From Gaiellasilicea sp963731615 (GTDB lineage: Bacteria; Actinomycetota; Thermoleophilia; Gaiellales; Gaiellaceae), in contig CAVSWD010000008.1 in NCBI GenBank assembly GCA_963731615.1, forward strand, positions 1 to 64,000: 64,000 nucleotides of DNA. The letters are read 5' to 3'. Below are positions 7,507-16,700 of this stretch, in pieces (the stretch's first letter is position 1; each line of letters opens with the position of its first letter). Made by a program: the position numbers and the translations under genes. Under the pieces are notes generated by a model. The model was not told the origin of the DNA, searched no databases, and saw only the letters and a program-made list of their open reading frames with translations.

Positions 7507-9435
7507 CTATGCGACGACCGAGATCTTGACCGACTTCACCAGCTTCCCGACCTTCAGGTTCGGGACGGTGACAGCACGGTTCGTCGCGACCTTGCGCACG
7601 ATGACCCGCTGCACCTTGCCGTTCTTGCCCATCAAGGTGATCTTGACGTTGGCCGAGTTCAACGAGCTCTTCAGCCAGACGACCAAGTACCGATTGCCCT
7701 TGACGTTGAGCAGCTGAGCCGACGAGAGCGTCGCCTTCGCTGCCTTTGCTGCCTTCGCCTTCGCCGCCGGCGCCAGAGCTGCAGGCGTCGGGTTGCCGGC
7801 GAGGCTGACGACCGAGGCTGCCGCGCTGGGCGTAGCAGTGCTCATCGTCACCGTGGTCGTGTTCGGCGGAACGGTCGGTGCCGGATTCACAACCGGCGGA
7901 ACAACCGTCGTGCCGCCCGTGCCGGTGCCGTCACCACAAGAGGTGAGGGTCGTTCCGGCCCACGCGTTGATGTAGGCCTGGCGGAAGACGCCAGGGTTGA
8001 AGTCGCCACCGGCCGGCTGCCTCGAGTCGATGTTCTCGGCAGTGACGTCGATGCAGATGTTCCTCGTCTCGCGGATGAGGACGCCTGCCTGGCCGTTCGG
8101 GCCAGTCCGGACGACAACCGCGTCAGCGGACGCCGACACGACGGTCTGATCGCTCGTGTCGAACGGGCCGAACTTGGTCGTGTCCGGGAAGATGTCGCCA
8201 CGCGGAGACCTGGTGAAGCGGACGTCCACGCCGGCCTGGAGCCGACCATAGATGTCCCGAACGGTCTCGACGCAGAACATCGACATCGGGCCCTTGGGCA
8301 CGCAGCTCAGCGTCTTGCTGGCCGCGATGTTCGTCACCTTCGTGATGCTGCCGGACGTCTTGTTCGCCCGATCCCAGATCACCGGCTGATCAGGATAGAT
8401 CGCCGTTGCCGAGATCATGGACGTGAACGACCGGTTCGCCGGCAGATCGAGATCGCAGGCACCGTTCAGAGTCGCGAAGTTGTACCCCGTGTCCGGGTCG
8501 TACTCCACGAATGCCTGGCCATGCTCGTCCGTGTAGACGGCGACATGGTCCCAGCCGGCCGGCGAGTAGAGGTTGTTGCCTGCCGAGTCGCGGCAGATGA
8601 GCCGCTGCGGGTTGCGAAGCGGATCCTCCGCCCAGCCACCGACCAGATCCCAGTAGTCGTAGTAATCGGTCTGGAAGCCCGGGAAGTTGTTGGCGAACGA
8701 GCCAGCAACACCCGAGGTTTCGCCTTCATCGCCGGGCAGTGCCGCGGGGATCAGGGCCTCGTAGAACGGTGCGTACAGGTTGTGCGGCGTCCAGTCCGGA
8801 ACCGACTGATCGCGGACGTAGATGTCGTCCTTGTCAGCCTTCTCCAGGCCACCCACGCCACCTGCCGCGATCCGCACGTCGATGCGAAGAGGCGGCATCG
8901 GCGCGTCGTCCGGGTTCAGTGCGTTGTCGCTCAGCAGCGAGTTCAACGGCCTGATCTGGTCGAACGGGCCGACGGCCGCGTTCGGGCCCGGATTCAGGGG
9001 GCCGTTGCCGAAGCCCGGCTGGCTGTAGCCGTAGTAGAACGAGAACTGCCCGTCCTGCGGACCACCGAGGCAGTTGTCCACGGCGTCGACGCTGCCGGCC
9101 CGCGGGGTGCAGGCGTTCGCACCGGCGTGGTTCGAGGCAGTCGTCTTGTCGTCGTGGATGTCCCAGCGCATGAAGCCACTGCCCGGGATCCCGCCGGCCT
9201 GGTCGTCATCGTCGAAGGCATAGGCCCTCGCGAGGTCGTCCCAGTCGTCGGGCAGGGTGATCGAGTCCGCCGGCCACTGGCCCGCGAAGTCGTTCCCCAT
9301 CGGGGCAGTGCCCTTGACGTCGATCTGGACGAGACCGTTGTTCTCGTCGTCGTAGAACGCCATGTCTGGATCGTTCAGGTTGAAGATGCCGTTCCCCGTC
9401 GGATCACCGAGGTCCAGATCCGGGAAGTCCAGCAT
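7507..9435 (-). CDS. large secreted protein of unknown function, C-terminal part (frame-shifted from 9404-10009)
   Basis: 642 codons, Asp/Asn/Gly-rich, with many aromatic residues and several Cys. The C-terminus has a Thr/Pro linker (about 520-560), an Ala/Lys-rich stretch and a small beta domain (GNRYLVVWLKSSLNSANVK onward). It has no signal peptide and its putative ATG (9435) lacks a ribosome-binding site, while it directly continues the fold of the upstream signal-peptide-bearing open frame. I read both as one secreted protein of about 840 residues interrupted by a one-base shift near 9430. No family recognised; the end converges on a shared terminator. Confidence 0.7.
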   Translation of the reverse strand: MLDFPDLDLGDPTGNGIFNLNDPDMAFYDDENNGLVQIDVKGTAPMGNDFAGQWPADSITLPDDWDDLARAYAFDDDDQAGGIPGSGFMRWDIHDDKTTASNHAGANACTPRAGSVDAVDNCLGGPQDGQFSFYYGYSQPGFGNGPLNPGPNAAVGPFDQIRPLNSLLSDNALNPDDAPMPPLRIDVRIAAGGVGGLEKADKDDIYVRDQSVPDWTPHNLYAPFYEALIPAALPGDEGETSGVAGSFANNFPGFQTDYYDYWDLVGGWAEDPLRNPQRLICRDSAGNNLYSPAGWDHVAVYTDEHGQAFVEYDPDTGYNFATLNGACDLDLPANRSFTSMISATAIYPDQPVIWDRANKTSGSITKVTNIAASKTLSCVPKGPMSMFCVETVRDIYGRLQAGVDVRFTRSPRGDIFPDTTKFGPFDTSDQTVVSASADAVVVRTGPNGQAGVLIRETRNICIDVTAENIDSRQPAGGDFNPGVFRQAYINAWAGTTLTSCGDGTGTGGTTVVPPVVNPAPTVPPNTTTVTMSTATPSAAASVVSLAGNPTPAALAPAAKAKAAKAAKATLSSAQLLNVKGNRYLVVWLKSSLNSANVKITLMGKNGKVQRVIVRKVATNRAVTVPNLKVGKLVKSVKISVVA

Positions 9436-10009
9436 TCGCGACTTCGCGGATCGCCGGCGCCTGCGAGCGCATCCAGATCACGAGGAACTGGTGCTTCGCA
9501 AGAACGTCGAGCCCCGGCAGGAGGCCGAGCAGCTCCGGCCGCACCGCGAGCTTGATCACGGCGAGTCCCGGCTTGAGCGAGGACACGTGCACCGCGAAGC
9601 AGAGCCTGCCGTTCACGAGCTGGCCGACGACGTCGCCGTTGCTCGAGTTCAGGAACTGCGGGTCAGGCGTGCGCTGGCGCGTGTTCACGGATCCGTCGGA
9701 TCCGCCGCCCGTCAGCTCGTAACCGCTCCAGTCCTCGACGACGAACTTGCCGACCTTGAACGGGTTGATGAGCTCCGAGGAGACGTCACCATTCGCCTGC
9801 TCGCGCGTGAAGCACTTCGCAATCCGGACCTGGTTGCCGGCCCACGCGAGATACGGAATGTTCGCCGTCTGCGGGTCGTCAGCCGTGTTGAGCGTGTTGA
9901 TGGGGACAGTTTCCCCACCGGTGGTGCCTGCCGCCGCCGTGCCGACGAACGCGAGTACCGCGAGCGCGAGCACCGGAAGTGCGAGCAGCCACTTCAATCT
10001 CTTACCCAT
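9404..10009 (-). CDS. large secreted protein of unknown function, N-terminal part with signal peptide
   Basis: 201 codons from ATG 10009, preceded by a purine-rich GTGGGGGAAA stretch as ribosome-binding site. A clear signal peptide (KRLKWLLALPVLALAVLAFVGTAAA) ends near residue 28. The mature part carries two Cys (KCFTREQANG, GRLCFAVHV) and a HQFLVIWMRS strand. A related strand, RYLVVWLKSS, recurs near the end of the downstream open frame, hinting at repeated domains. The frame closes at 9404 but overlaps the next open frame by 32 nt. Treated as the front part of the same gene. Confidence 0.65.
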   Translation of the reverse strand: MGKRLKWLLALPVLALAVLAFVGTAAAGTTGGETVPINTLNTADDPQTANIPYLAWAGNQVRIAKCFTREQANGDVSSELINPFKVGKFVVEDWSGYELTGGGSDGSVNTRQRTPDPQFLNSSNGDVVGQLVNGRLCFAVHVSSLKPGLAVIKLAVRPELLGLLPGLDVLAKHQFLVIWMRSQAPAIREVANAGLPGSGPR

Positions 10010-10337
10010 GTGTGTTTCCCCCACTTAGATTTTTCCCCAAAGGACGTACTTGAACGAAAACCAACCTGCAACCTTGACCCTCGGTGCGACTCTCCCCTGA
10101 CGCCCTCCTTTCCGGCCGGCCGTAGGTCGGCGATCGTTCCTGTCGTACCCAACGGTTCTAAACCCTTCGGCGCCTGGATGCAAGTGCCACGCGGGTAGGC
10201 TTTTCGGGGTCGGAATGCCACCCGAGAATGGGGGCAATCCCATCCGGGGCAAGGGTTTACGCCACTGTGGCACTGCTCGTGGGGGAGTCTTTGCCCCGAG
10301 GTCTTCCATTGGCGCGGCTGCCGTCTACACTCGCCGC
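10010..10337. other. 328-bp divergent intergenic region, no gene seen
   Basis: It lies between the secreted-protein gene (leftward) and the second subtilase (rightward). No convincing coding frame or tRNA. Each side has a GNAAGGGTTTA element pointing towards its own gene: minus strand around 10157-10168, plus strand around 10250-10260. A TACACT box sits 6 nt before the rightward start. The GCCACTGT string at 10261 recalls a cobalamin-riboswitch core piece, but the rest of that consensus is missing. Confidence 0.5.
10326..10331 (+). promoter_or_regulatory. putative -10 box TACACT of the subtilase gene
   Basis: TACACT ends 6 nt before ATG 10338, predicting transcription from at or next to the start codon (leaderless mRNA). 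No Shine-Dalgarno sequence precedes this ATG. The same TACACT-plus-6 arrangement occurs before the gene at 46284. Confidence 0.5.
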
Positions 10338-11609
10338 ATGAAGCGCCTCCTCGTGGCGGTCGTGGCGGCCTGCGCCCTCGTCGAGGTCGGCGCTGCGGCT
10401 CCGGTGCAGCCAAACGACCCCGCGTGGCCCGATCAGTGGGCTCAACGCCAGATCGGGCTGCCACAGGTCTGGGAGACGACAACCGGCGATCCGAACATCG
10501 TGATCGCGACGATCGACACCGGCGTGAACGCGATTCCGGACCTCCAGGACGCACTGGTTCCCGGCTGGGACTTCGTCGAGAACGACGCGGTTGCTCAGGA
10601 CACGCACGGCCATGGAACACGCGTTGCCAGCGTGATCGCCGCGCGCGGGAACAACCAGCTCGGCATGGCGGGCCACTGCTGGGGCTGCCGGATCATGCCC
10701 GTACGCGTGACCGCGGGCGGGTCGGTCAATCCCGAGCGGATCGCGTCAGGCATCGTGTGGGCCGTCCAGCACGGGGCGCGCATCATCAACGTCAGCCTCA
10801 GCCACGTTGGGGCACCGAATCCGATCGAGCGGGAAGCGGTTCGCTTCGCCATCGACAGCGGGGTGCTCGTTGTCGCTTCGGCGGGCAACGACGGCAACGA
10901 CAGGCTGCAATACCCCGCGGCGTACCCCGGCGTGATCTCGGTGGGCGCCACCGACGACACCGACAAGCTTTACTTCTGGTCTTCGCGCGGGCCCTGGGTT
11001 GCCTTCACGGCGCCCGGATGTCACATGATCACCGACGCGACGACGCCGCCCGGGACGATCTGCGGCACGTCGTTCACGCCTGCCGCGGTCTCCGGCCTGG
11101 CAGGGCTCTTGATCTCGCGGAACCCGAGCCTCACCGTCTCCGGGGTCTGGTCGGCACTCGCGTCGTCGGCCAAGCCGGTTGCCGGCGTGGTCTACGGTCG
11201 CGTGGACGCGCTCGCCGCCTTCCAGCAGCTCGGCCTGCTCGCGGCCCCGGTGGTGCTACCCGCGCCCGCTCCGAAACCGACGAGCCGGACCGTCGTCGTC
11301 CCGGGCCAGCTGTACGCCAGGCAGGCGCGCGTCGATGCGGGCACCTTCAAGCGCGGGTTCCGCACCAGCTTCAAGGTCGGCAAGGGCAGGTTCGAGCTAC
11401 AGCTCGCGACCGCGCTCGCCGGCGAGTGCACACTCTCCCTCATCTCCGCCGGCGAGCTGGTGATCGCGGCCCCCGCAGTCAAGAACCTGCTCAGCCTGTC
11501 GTTGCAGGTCACTGCCGGCCGGTACACCGCGGCGGTCCGCTGCCGCGGTGCCCGGACTCGACAGTTCACGTTGGGCGTCATCGCGATGTTTCCCCGAGCT
11601 GCTCCCTAG
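10338..11609 (+). CDS. secreted S8 subtilisin-like serine protease, second copy
   Basis: 423 residues. ATG 10338 was preferred to an upstream in-frame ATG because a signal peptide (KRLLVAVVAACALVEVGAAA) starts exactly here. S8 domain: Asp60 in IATIDTGVNAIPD, His92 in THGHGTRVASV, SAGNDGN, and Ser about 245 in CGTSFTPAAVSG. The short NDPAWPDQWAQRQI segment replaces the long pro-region of its relative at 6216. A C-terminal beta domain of about 130 residues follows (RTVVVPGQLYARQ onward). Its 3' end overlaps the convergent regulator gene by 32 nt. Confidence 0.92.
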   Translation: MKRLLVAVVAACALVEVGAAAPVQPNDPAWPDQWAQRQIGLPQVWETTTGDPNIVIATIDTGVNAIPDLQDALVPGWDFVENDAVAQDTHGHGTRVASVIAARGNNQLGMAGHCWGCRIMPVRVTAGGSVNPERIASGIVWAVQHGARIINVSLSHVGAPNPIEREAVRFAIDSGVLVVASAGNDGNDRLQYPAAYPGVISVGATDDTDKLYFWSSRGPWVAFTAPGCHMITDATTPPGTICGTSFTPAAVSGLAGLLISRNPSLTVSGVWSALASSAKPVAGVVYGRVDALAAFQQLGLLAAPVVLPAPAPKPTSRTVVVPGQLYARQARVDAGTFKRGFRTSFKVGKGRFELQLATALAGECTLSLISAGELVIAAPAVKNLLSLSLQVTAGRYTAAVRCRGARTRQFTLGVIAMFPRAAP

Positions 11610-12354
11610 CAGCCAACGGCGGCCGTGAGGGCCGGCGGAGCGAGATGACGTTGGTCTGACCGTTCCCGTTGCCGTTCTCGTGGCCCGTGTGGGCCAGCGT
11701 CTCCTCGGCCACCGCTTCGAGCACTCCATGCTCGAGCGCCCACCGGGCGGCGTCGAACCGGCTCCGCACGCCGAGCTTCCGGTAGACGTTGGCGAGGTGG
11801 AACTTGACCGTCTGGTCGGTCACCCAAAGCAGCTCGGCGACCTGACGGTTCGAGCGGCCTTCTGACACGAGCTTCAGGATCTCCAGCTCGCGACGCGTCA
11901 GCTTCGGCTCCACCAGCTCCACCGTCTCGGGGGGAGCCAGCTGCCCGTTCGGCCGCGCGAAGTACAGCGACGGCTCGAAGGCCTGGCGGACTGCCGTTGC
12001 GATCACGTCCGGATCCGATGTCTTGAGGACGTACGCCGAGGCACCCTGCTCGAATGCGGCATCGATCAGCCCCGGATCATCCGTGCTCGACAGGACGATG
12101 ATCGCCAGCGCGGCATCGGCCTTCCGGCCGAGCGACAGGACGCGCAGTCCCTCGTCACGGCCCTCCGGCAGGTCGAGCTCCGCCACGAGCAGATCCGGCT
12201 TGTGCTCCTGCAGCAGTGCGTACGCAGTGCCGGCGGTCGTCGACGCGCCCACCACTTCGATGTCGAAGTGGGCGAGCAGCCCGGCGATCGCTGTGTGACA
12301 CAGCGGGTGTGGTTCCAACAAGACGGCCGTCTTGACGGCCCTTACGTTGTTCAT
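11578..12354 (-). CDS. LuxR/NarL-type response regulator with degenerate receiver domain
   Basis: 258 residues with receiver domain (about 8-128), LuxR-type helix-turn-helix (LTRRELEILKLVSEGRSNRQVAELL, about 152-212) and a Gly/Asn-rich, basic C-terminal tail. Compared with NarL-type receivers the phospho-acceptor Asp is Glu59 (PDLLVAELDLPEG) and the acidic pair DD is Glu14-Pro15; the distal Ser/Thr and Lys are kept. It may therefore act independently of phosphorylation. A GGAGGAG ribosome-binding site precedes ATG 12354. No sensor kinase lies nearby; the neighbourhood suggests control of secreted-protein genes, which is inference. Confidence 0.88.
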   Translation of the reverse strand: MNNVRAVKTAVLLEPHPLCHTAIAGLLAHFDIEVVGASTTAGTAYALLQEHKPDLLVAELDLPEGRDEGLRVLSLGRKADAALAIIVLSSTDDPGLIDAAFEQGASAYVLKTSDPDVIATAVRQAFEPSLYFARPNGQLAPPETVELVEPKLTRRELEILKLVSEGRSNRQVAELLWVTDQTVKFHLANVYRKLGVRSRFDAARWALEHGVLEAVAEETLAHTGHENGNGNGQTNVISLRRPSRPPLAAREQLGETSR

Positions 12355-12447
12355 CGCTCCTCCAGTTCACGTCTTCAGGACACGTGCCCAACACGACTCC
12401 ACGACCGCGGGTGTTCTTCCCGAGCGGTCGGGACTAGTGGTGGGGCG

Positions 12448-13584
12448 CTATCCGGGACGCGTCGTCGGAGCGTCCGCGAGCGCGCCTTGCGGGACGCTGC
12501 TCGGGAGCGGTGCGTGAGAGAACGTGGCGGGGAAATCGAAGCGCATCGGCGTCGTTGCGATCGCGAAGAAGCGCAGCGATGCCGCGCCCGCGATCCCGCC
12601 CGCTGAGCCACCGGAGCTGCCAAGCCCCTGGTTCTCGAGCGGACCGCGTGGATCGACACCCGCAGCGGGCCGTTCCTGCTCCTCTGCCTTCGCGGCAGCG
12701 GCACGGTGGCCGTCTTGATCGCGCGGTGACGCGCGAGCCCCCTCGACAATTGCGCCAGCCGCGATCACCCCGTTCACGATCGGCAGGTAGGTCAACGGCA
12801 GTGTCACCAGCGGTGCGAGCGTGACGACGGTTCCGATTGCGGCGACGCCTGTCTCGGCCGTCTCGACCGCGGCCGATCCCGCGAAGCGGCCGGCCACGTA
12901 TGCGAGCTCGACCGCAGGTGGGGCGACGAGGGACGCCACCGGCGCATCGTCCGCCGGCTGGGCCGACTCCGCGAGCTCGGCAGCGGTCGCCGCTTGCGCG
13001 GGAGCCGCTGCCGACTGCTCGGGAGCGAGGGAAACGACGAGCACCTGATCCGCAGACGCGGCCGGGTGCGCCGTCGGTGCTGCTGCGACCGTGGGGGCGG
13101 TCGTTGTGGCTTCCGGCGCGGGGTCAGCCGCTGCCGCCGGGGGGCTCCCGGCGCTCGGCTCTGCTGCTCCCGCGCCGCATGTGTCCTGGGCGCCCTCGCT
13201 CGTCGCGATACACGTCGTCGGTGCCGCAGCTTCTGGCTCCATCGTGACGACCGGTTCCGCCGGTTCCTCGGTGGCCGCCGTCCCGGGGGGCTCGCTTGCC
13301 GGTTCGGCAGGCGGCGGGGGCGGCGGGTCTTGAGCCGGCGGGTCGGGCTGGGCGGGCTCGGGTTCCGGTGTCGCCGGCTCGTTCGAGCCTGCCGGATCCG
13401 TTGCCGCGGGCGTTGCGTCGGTGGCTGCAGCCGTCGTGGTTGCGTCCGCCGCGGGGGCGCCGGTTGCATCCTCTGCGAGCGCGGGCTGGGCGAGACCGAG
13501 AGCGGCCATGGAAGCAGCCGCTGTCAGGAGGACGACAATCGTCCGCCAACGGCGTGCTCCCCGATCCCCTCTTACCGCCACCAA
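12448..13584 (-). CDS. secreted Pro/Ala/Thr-rich protein of unknown function
   Basis: 378 residues. An N-terminal signal sequence (RTIVVLLTAAASMAALGLAQPALAED) is followed by about 170 residues of low-complexity Ala/Pro/Thr/Glu sequence containing two Cys (TTCIATSEGAQDTCG). A more ordered part has a hydrophobic segment (about 250-290, VVTLAPLVTLPLTYLPIVNG). The tail is Gly/Ser-rich. The composition suggests a cell-wall-spanning or surface protein. It lies between the regulator and the divergently transcribed Calx-beta gene. No family recognised; real because of the signal peptide and a clean high-GC coding pattern. Confidence 0.65.
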   Translation of the reverse strand: MVAVRGDRGARRWRTIVVLLTAAASMAALGLAQPALAEDATGAPAADATTTAAATDATPAATDPAGSNEPATPEPEPAQPDPPAQDPPPPPPAEPASEPPGTAATEEPAEPVVTMEPEAAAPTTCIATSEGAQDTCGAGAAEPSAGSPPAAAADPAPEATTTAPTVAAAPTAHPAASADQVLVVSLAPEQSAAAPAQAATAAELAESAQPADDAPVASLVAPPAVELAYVAGRFAGSAAVETAETGVAAIGTVVTLAPLVTLPLTYLPIVNGVIAAGAIVEGARASPRDQDGHRAAAAKAEEQERPAAGVDPRGPLENQGLGSSGGSAGGIAGAASLRFFAIATTPMRFDFPATFSHAPLPSSVPQGALADAPTTRPG

Positions 13585-13795
13585 CGTGCCCCCTCTGACA
13601 TTGCGCGAGGACCTCTGTTCTTACAGGAGTGGGAGCCGCGGAGCAAGTGCTTACGTGCAAGATCCCTGAGATGGGCTTGATCCCTCGAGTGGGTAGGTTT
13701 GCGCGGAAACCTTCCTTTCGAACCACATACGTGTTACATCTGTGCATCGACGGGACGAAACTGCTCTTGGGGGGTAACTGGGGAATGACGGCCAA

Positions 13796-16700
13796 ATGTT
13801 GAGGCGGATCGGCGCTGCCGCAGCGCTGGCGGTGTGCCTGGTGGCATTGCCGGGCCAAGCGTCCGCGGTCGATCCGGCATTCACAGTCGGGCCGGGTAGC
13901 GCGACCGAAGGCGGTGACGTCAACTTCACGGTCACCATCAACGATCCCGTGCCTCCAGAGGGGTGGACACTCGACTACTCGATTTCACACGGGACGACCT
14001 CAGCCGCTGATTTCACGGGAGCAACGACTGGGAGCGTCGGGGTCGCCGAGGGGGATACGTCCAAGACGATCACCCTTCAGACGTCTGACGACTCGCTGGA
14101 CGAAGAAAGTGAAACGTTCACGCTGAGCGTCACCCGTGACGCTACCGCCGGACCAAATACGGCAACAGGGACGATTAACGATGATGCAGACGGCCCTCCG
14201 TCGACTGTCTCGGTGACCGACGTCGAAGTCAGCGAGGGCGCGGGAACGGCGAACTTCACGGTTCAGCTCTCGGGTCCGAGCGGTAAGGACATCACGGTCG
14301 GCTATCAGACGGGTAATGGTTCTGCCACGTCTCCCGGTGACTACACCGGAGGTAGCGGCACGATCAGCATTCTGGCCGGTGCAATGACGGGAACTGTCTC
14401 AATCCCGATCGTGAACGATTCCTTGCCGGGTGAGGGGAGTGAAACGTTCTTCGTTACGTTGGTTCAGGGCCCTAGCCTGAACGTGACCATCGCTGGTGAC
14501 AACGTCGGCCAAGGAACGATCGTCGACAATGACAACGCGCCCTCGGCGTCGATCGACGATGTCACCCTGGCGGAGGGGAACTCGGGAACGACGAACTTCG
14601 TGTTTACGGTTTCGCTGTCAGCGCCTGCGCCAGCGCCGATCACGATCAACTACCGCACGGAGAACGGTACGGCGAACGCGGCGAGCGGCGACTACACCGC
14701 ACATCCGAGTACGCCTCTTTCGTTTGCGCCAGGTGTTCGGACCCGGACGGTGACGGTGGCCGTGAACGGCGACGTCGTCGCCGAGGCAAATGAGACCTTC
14801 TTTGTGGATCTGATCGGTTCGAGCGGACCTGTAACCATCGCCGACAGTCGCGGCACCGGGACGATCAGCAACGACGACCAGAACGTGACCGCGACGATCG
14901 ACGACGTGACTCTCGCCGAGGGGAACGCAGGGACTACGAACTTCGTGTTCACGGTGTCGTTGTCGGCGCCTGCTCCGGCACCGATCACGATCAACTACAC
15001 CACCGTGGATGGGACGGCGACTAACGTCAACAACGATTACGAACCGATTGCGAGTGCGCCTCTGTCCTTTGCGACAGGTGCTCGGACGCGGACGGTCACG
15101 GTCGTCGTGAACGGCGACACGGTCACGGAGCCGAACGAGACGTTCTTCGTTGACCTTTCATCGCCGTCCGGCCCGGTCACGATCACCGACAATCGCGGTA
15201 CGGGGACGATCAACAACGACGACACCAACGTCGGCGTGACCATCAACGACGTGGCCCTCGCAGAGGGAAACACCGGAACGACGACCTTCACGTTCACGGT
15301 GTCGCTGTCCGCATCGTCGACCGTGCCGATCACGGTCACCTACCACACGCAGGACGGCACCGCGACCGCGGGCAGCGGCGACTACACAGCGAAGCCCAAC
15401 ACCGTGCTGACCTTCGCGCCGGGCGACACGTCCGAGACGGTCACAGTGACGGTCAACGGCGATGTGGTGCCGGAGGGGAACGAGACTTTCTTCGTCGACC
15501 TGGTTTCGACCACCGGTCCGGCGTCGATCGCCGACAACCGCGGCATCGGGACAATCAACAACGACGACGCCAACGTGAACGCGACGATCAACGACATGTC
15601 CATGAGCGAGGGCAGCGGGCCCGTCTCATTCGTGTTTACGGTAACGCTGTCGGGACCCGCGCCGGCACCGATCACGATCACGTGGCGCACCGAGAATGGG
15701 ACAGCGACCACGGCGAACGGCGACTACGCCGGCGCCGGGAACACGCCGCTCACCTTCACGCAGGGGCAGACGAGTAAGACGATTGCGATCACCGTGTTCG
15801 GCGACACGACCGCAGAGGGAGACGAGACGTTCTTCGTCGACCTCGTCGGATCGAGCGGGCCGGTCACGATTACGGACAGCCGCGGCGTCGGGACGATCGT
15901 CAACGACGACGCCGGCGTGTCGGCTTCGATCAACGACGTGTCGGTGACCGAGGGCAACGCAGGCACGGTCAACGCGACGTTCACGGTCTCGCTGTCCGGC
16001 GGAGCGCCGGCGCCCGTGGTGATCGCCTACTCGACGGCCAACGGCTCGGCTAGCGCGCCGGCCGATTACACGTCGGTGACGAACGGGGTTCTGAACATCC
16101 CCGCGGGGAGCACCAGCGGCCAGTTCAGCATCGTCGTGACGGGCGACGTGATCTCCGAGGGCTTCTCCGAGAACTTCTTCGTCGTCATCGCAGCGACCGG
16201 CGCGACCATCGCGGACAGCGGCGGTGTCGGCACGATCCTCGACGACGACATCTCAACGGACCCCGGCGGCGGCGGAGGCGGGGGAGGGGGCGGTGGCGCG
16301 AGTGAGCCTCAGCTCACGGTCGGCGACGTGCTGGTGCCCGAGGGCCAGAACGCGGGCTTCACGGTCACGCTGCTCGGAACCACGTCGAGGACGGTGACCG
16401 TTGCGTTCAGCACCAGCAACGGCACTGCGAGCGCGCCAGGCGACTACGTGGCGACCATCGGCACACTGACCTTCAATCCGGGCGATAGGGCCAAGACGGT
16501 GAACGTGTCCGTCGTCGACGACACCGCCAACGAGATCGCCGAGGTCTTCCACCTCACGCTCAGCGGCCCGAACAACGCCACGATTCTCAAGAGCCTCGGG
16601 ACGGCGACGATTCCGGCGAGCGACCAGACTGCGTCGCCTCAGGGGGGCGGCGGCACGCCGCCGACGGGGGGCACCGGTGCGCTCTCCCCGAGCATGGTGC

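Noticed and set aside
9404..9435. Programmed ribosomal frameshift in the secreted-protein gene
   Set aside because: No slippery heptamer, Shine-Dalgarno-like stimulator or strong downstream structure was seen, and similar shifts affect many unrelated genes here, favouring assembly indels.
10190..10337. Cobalamin riboswitch
   Set aside because: GCCACTGT is present, but the rest of the B12-box consensus and the surrounding helices are not, and the downstream gene is a protease.
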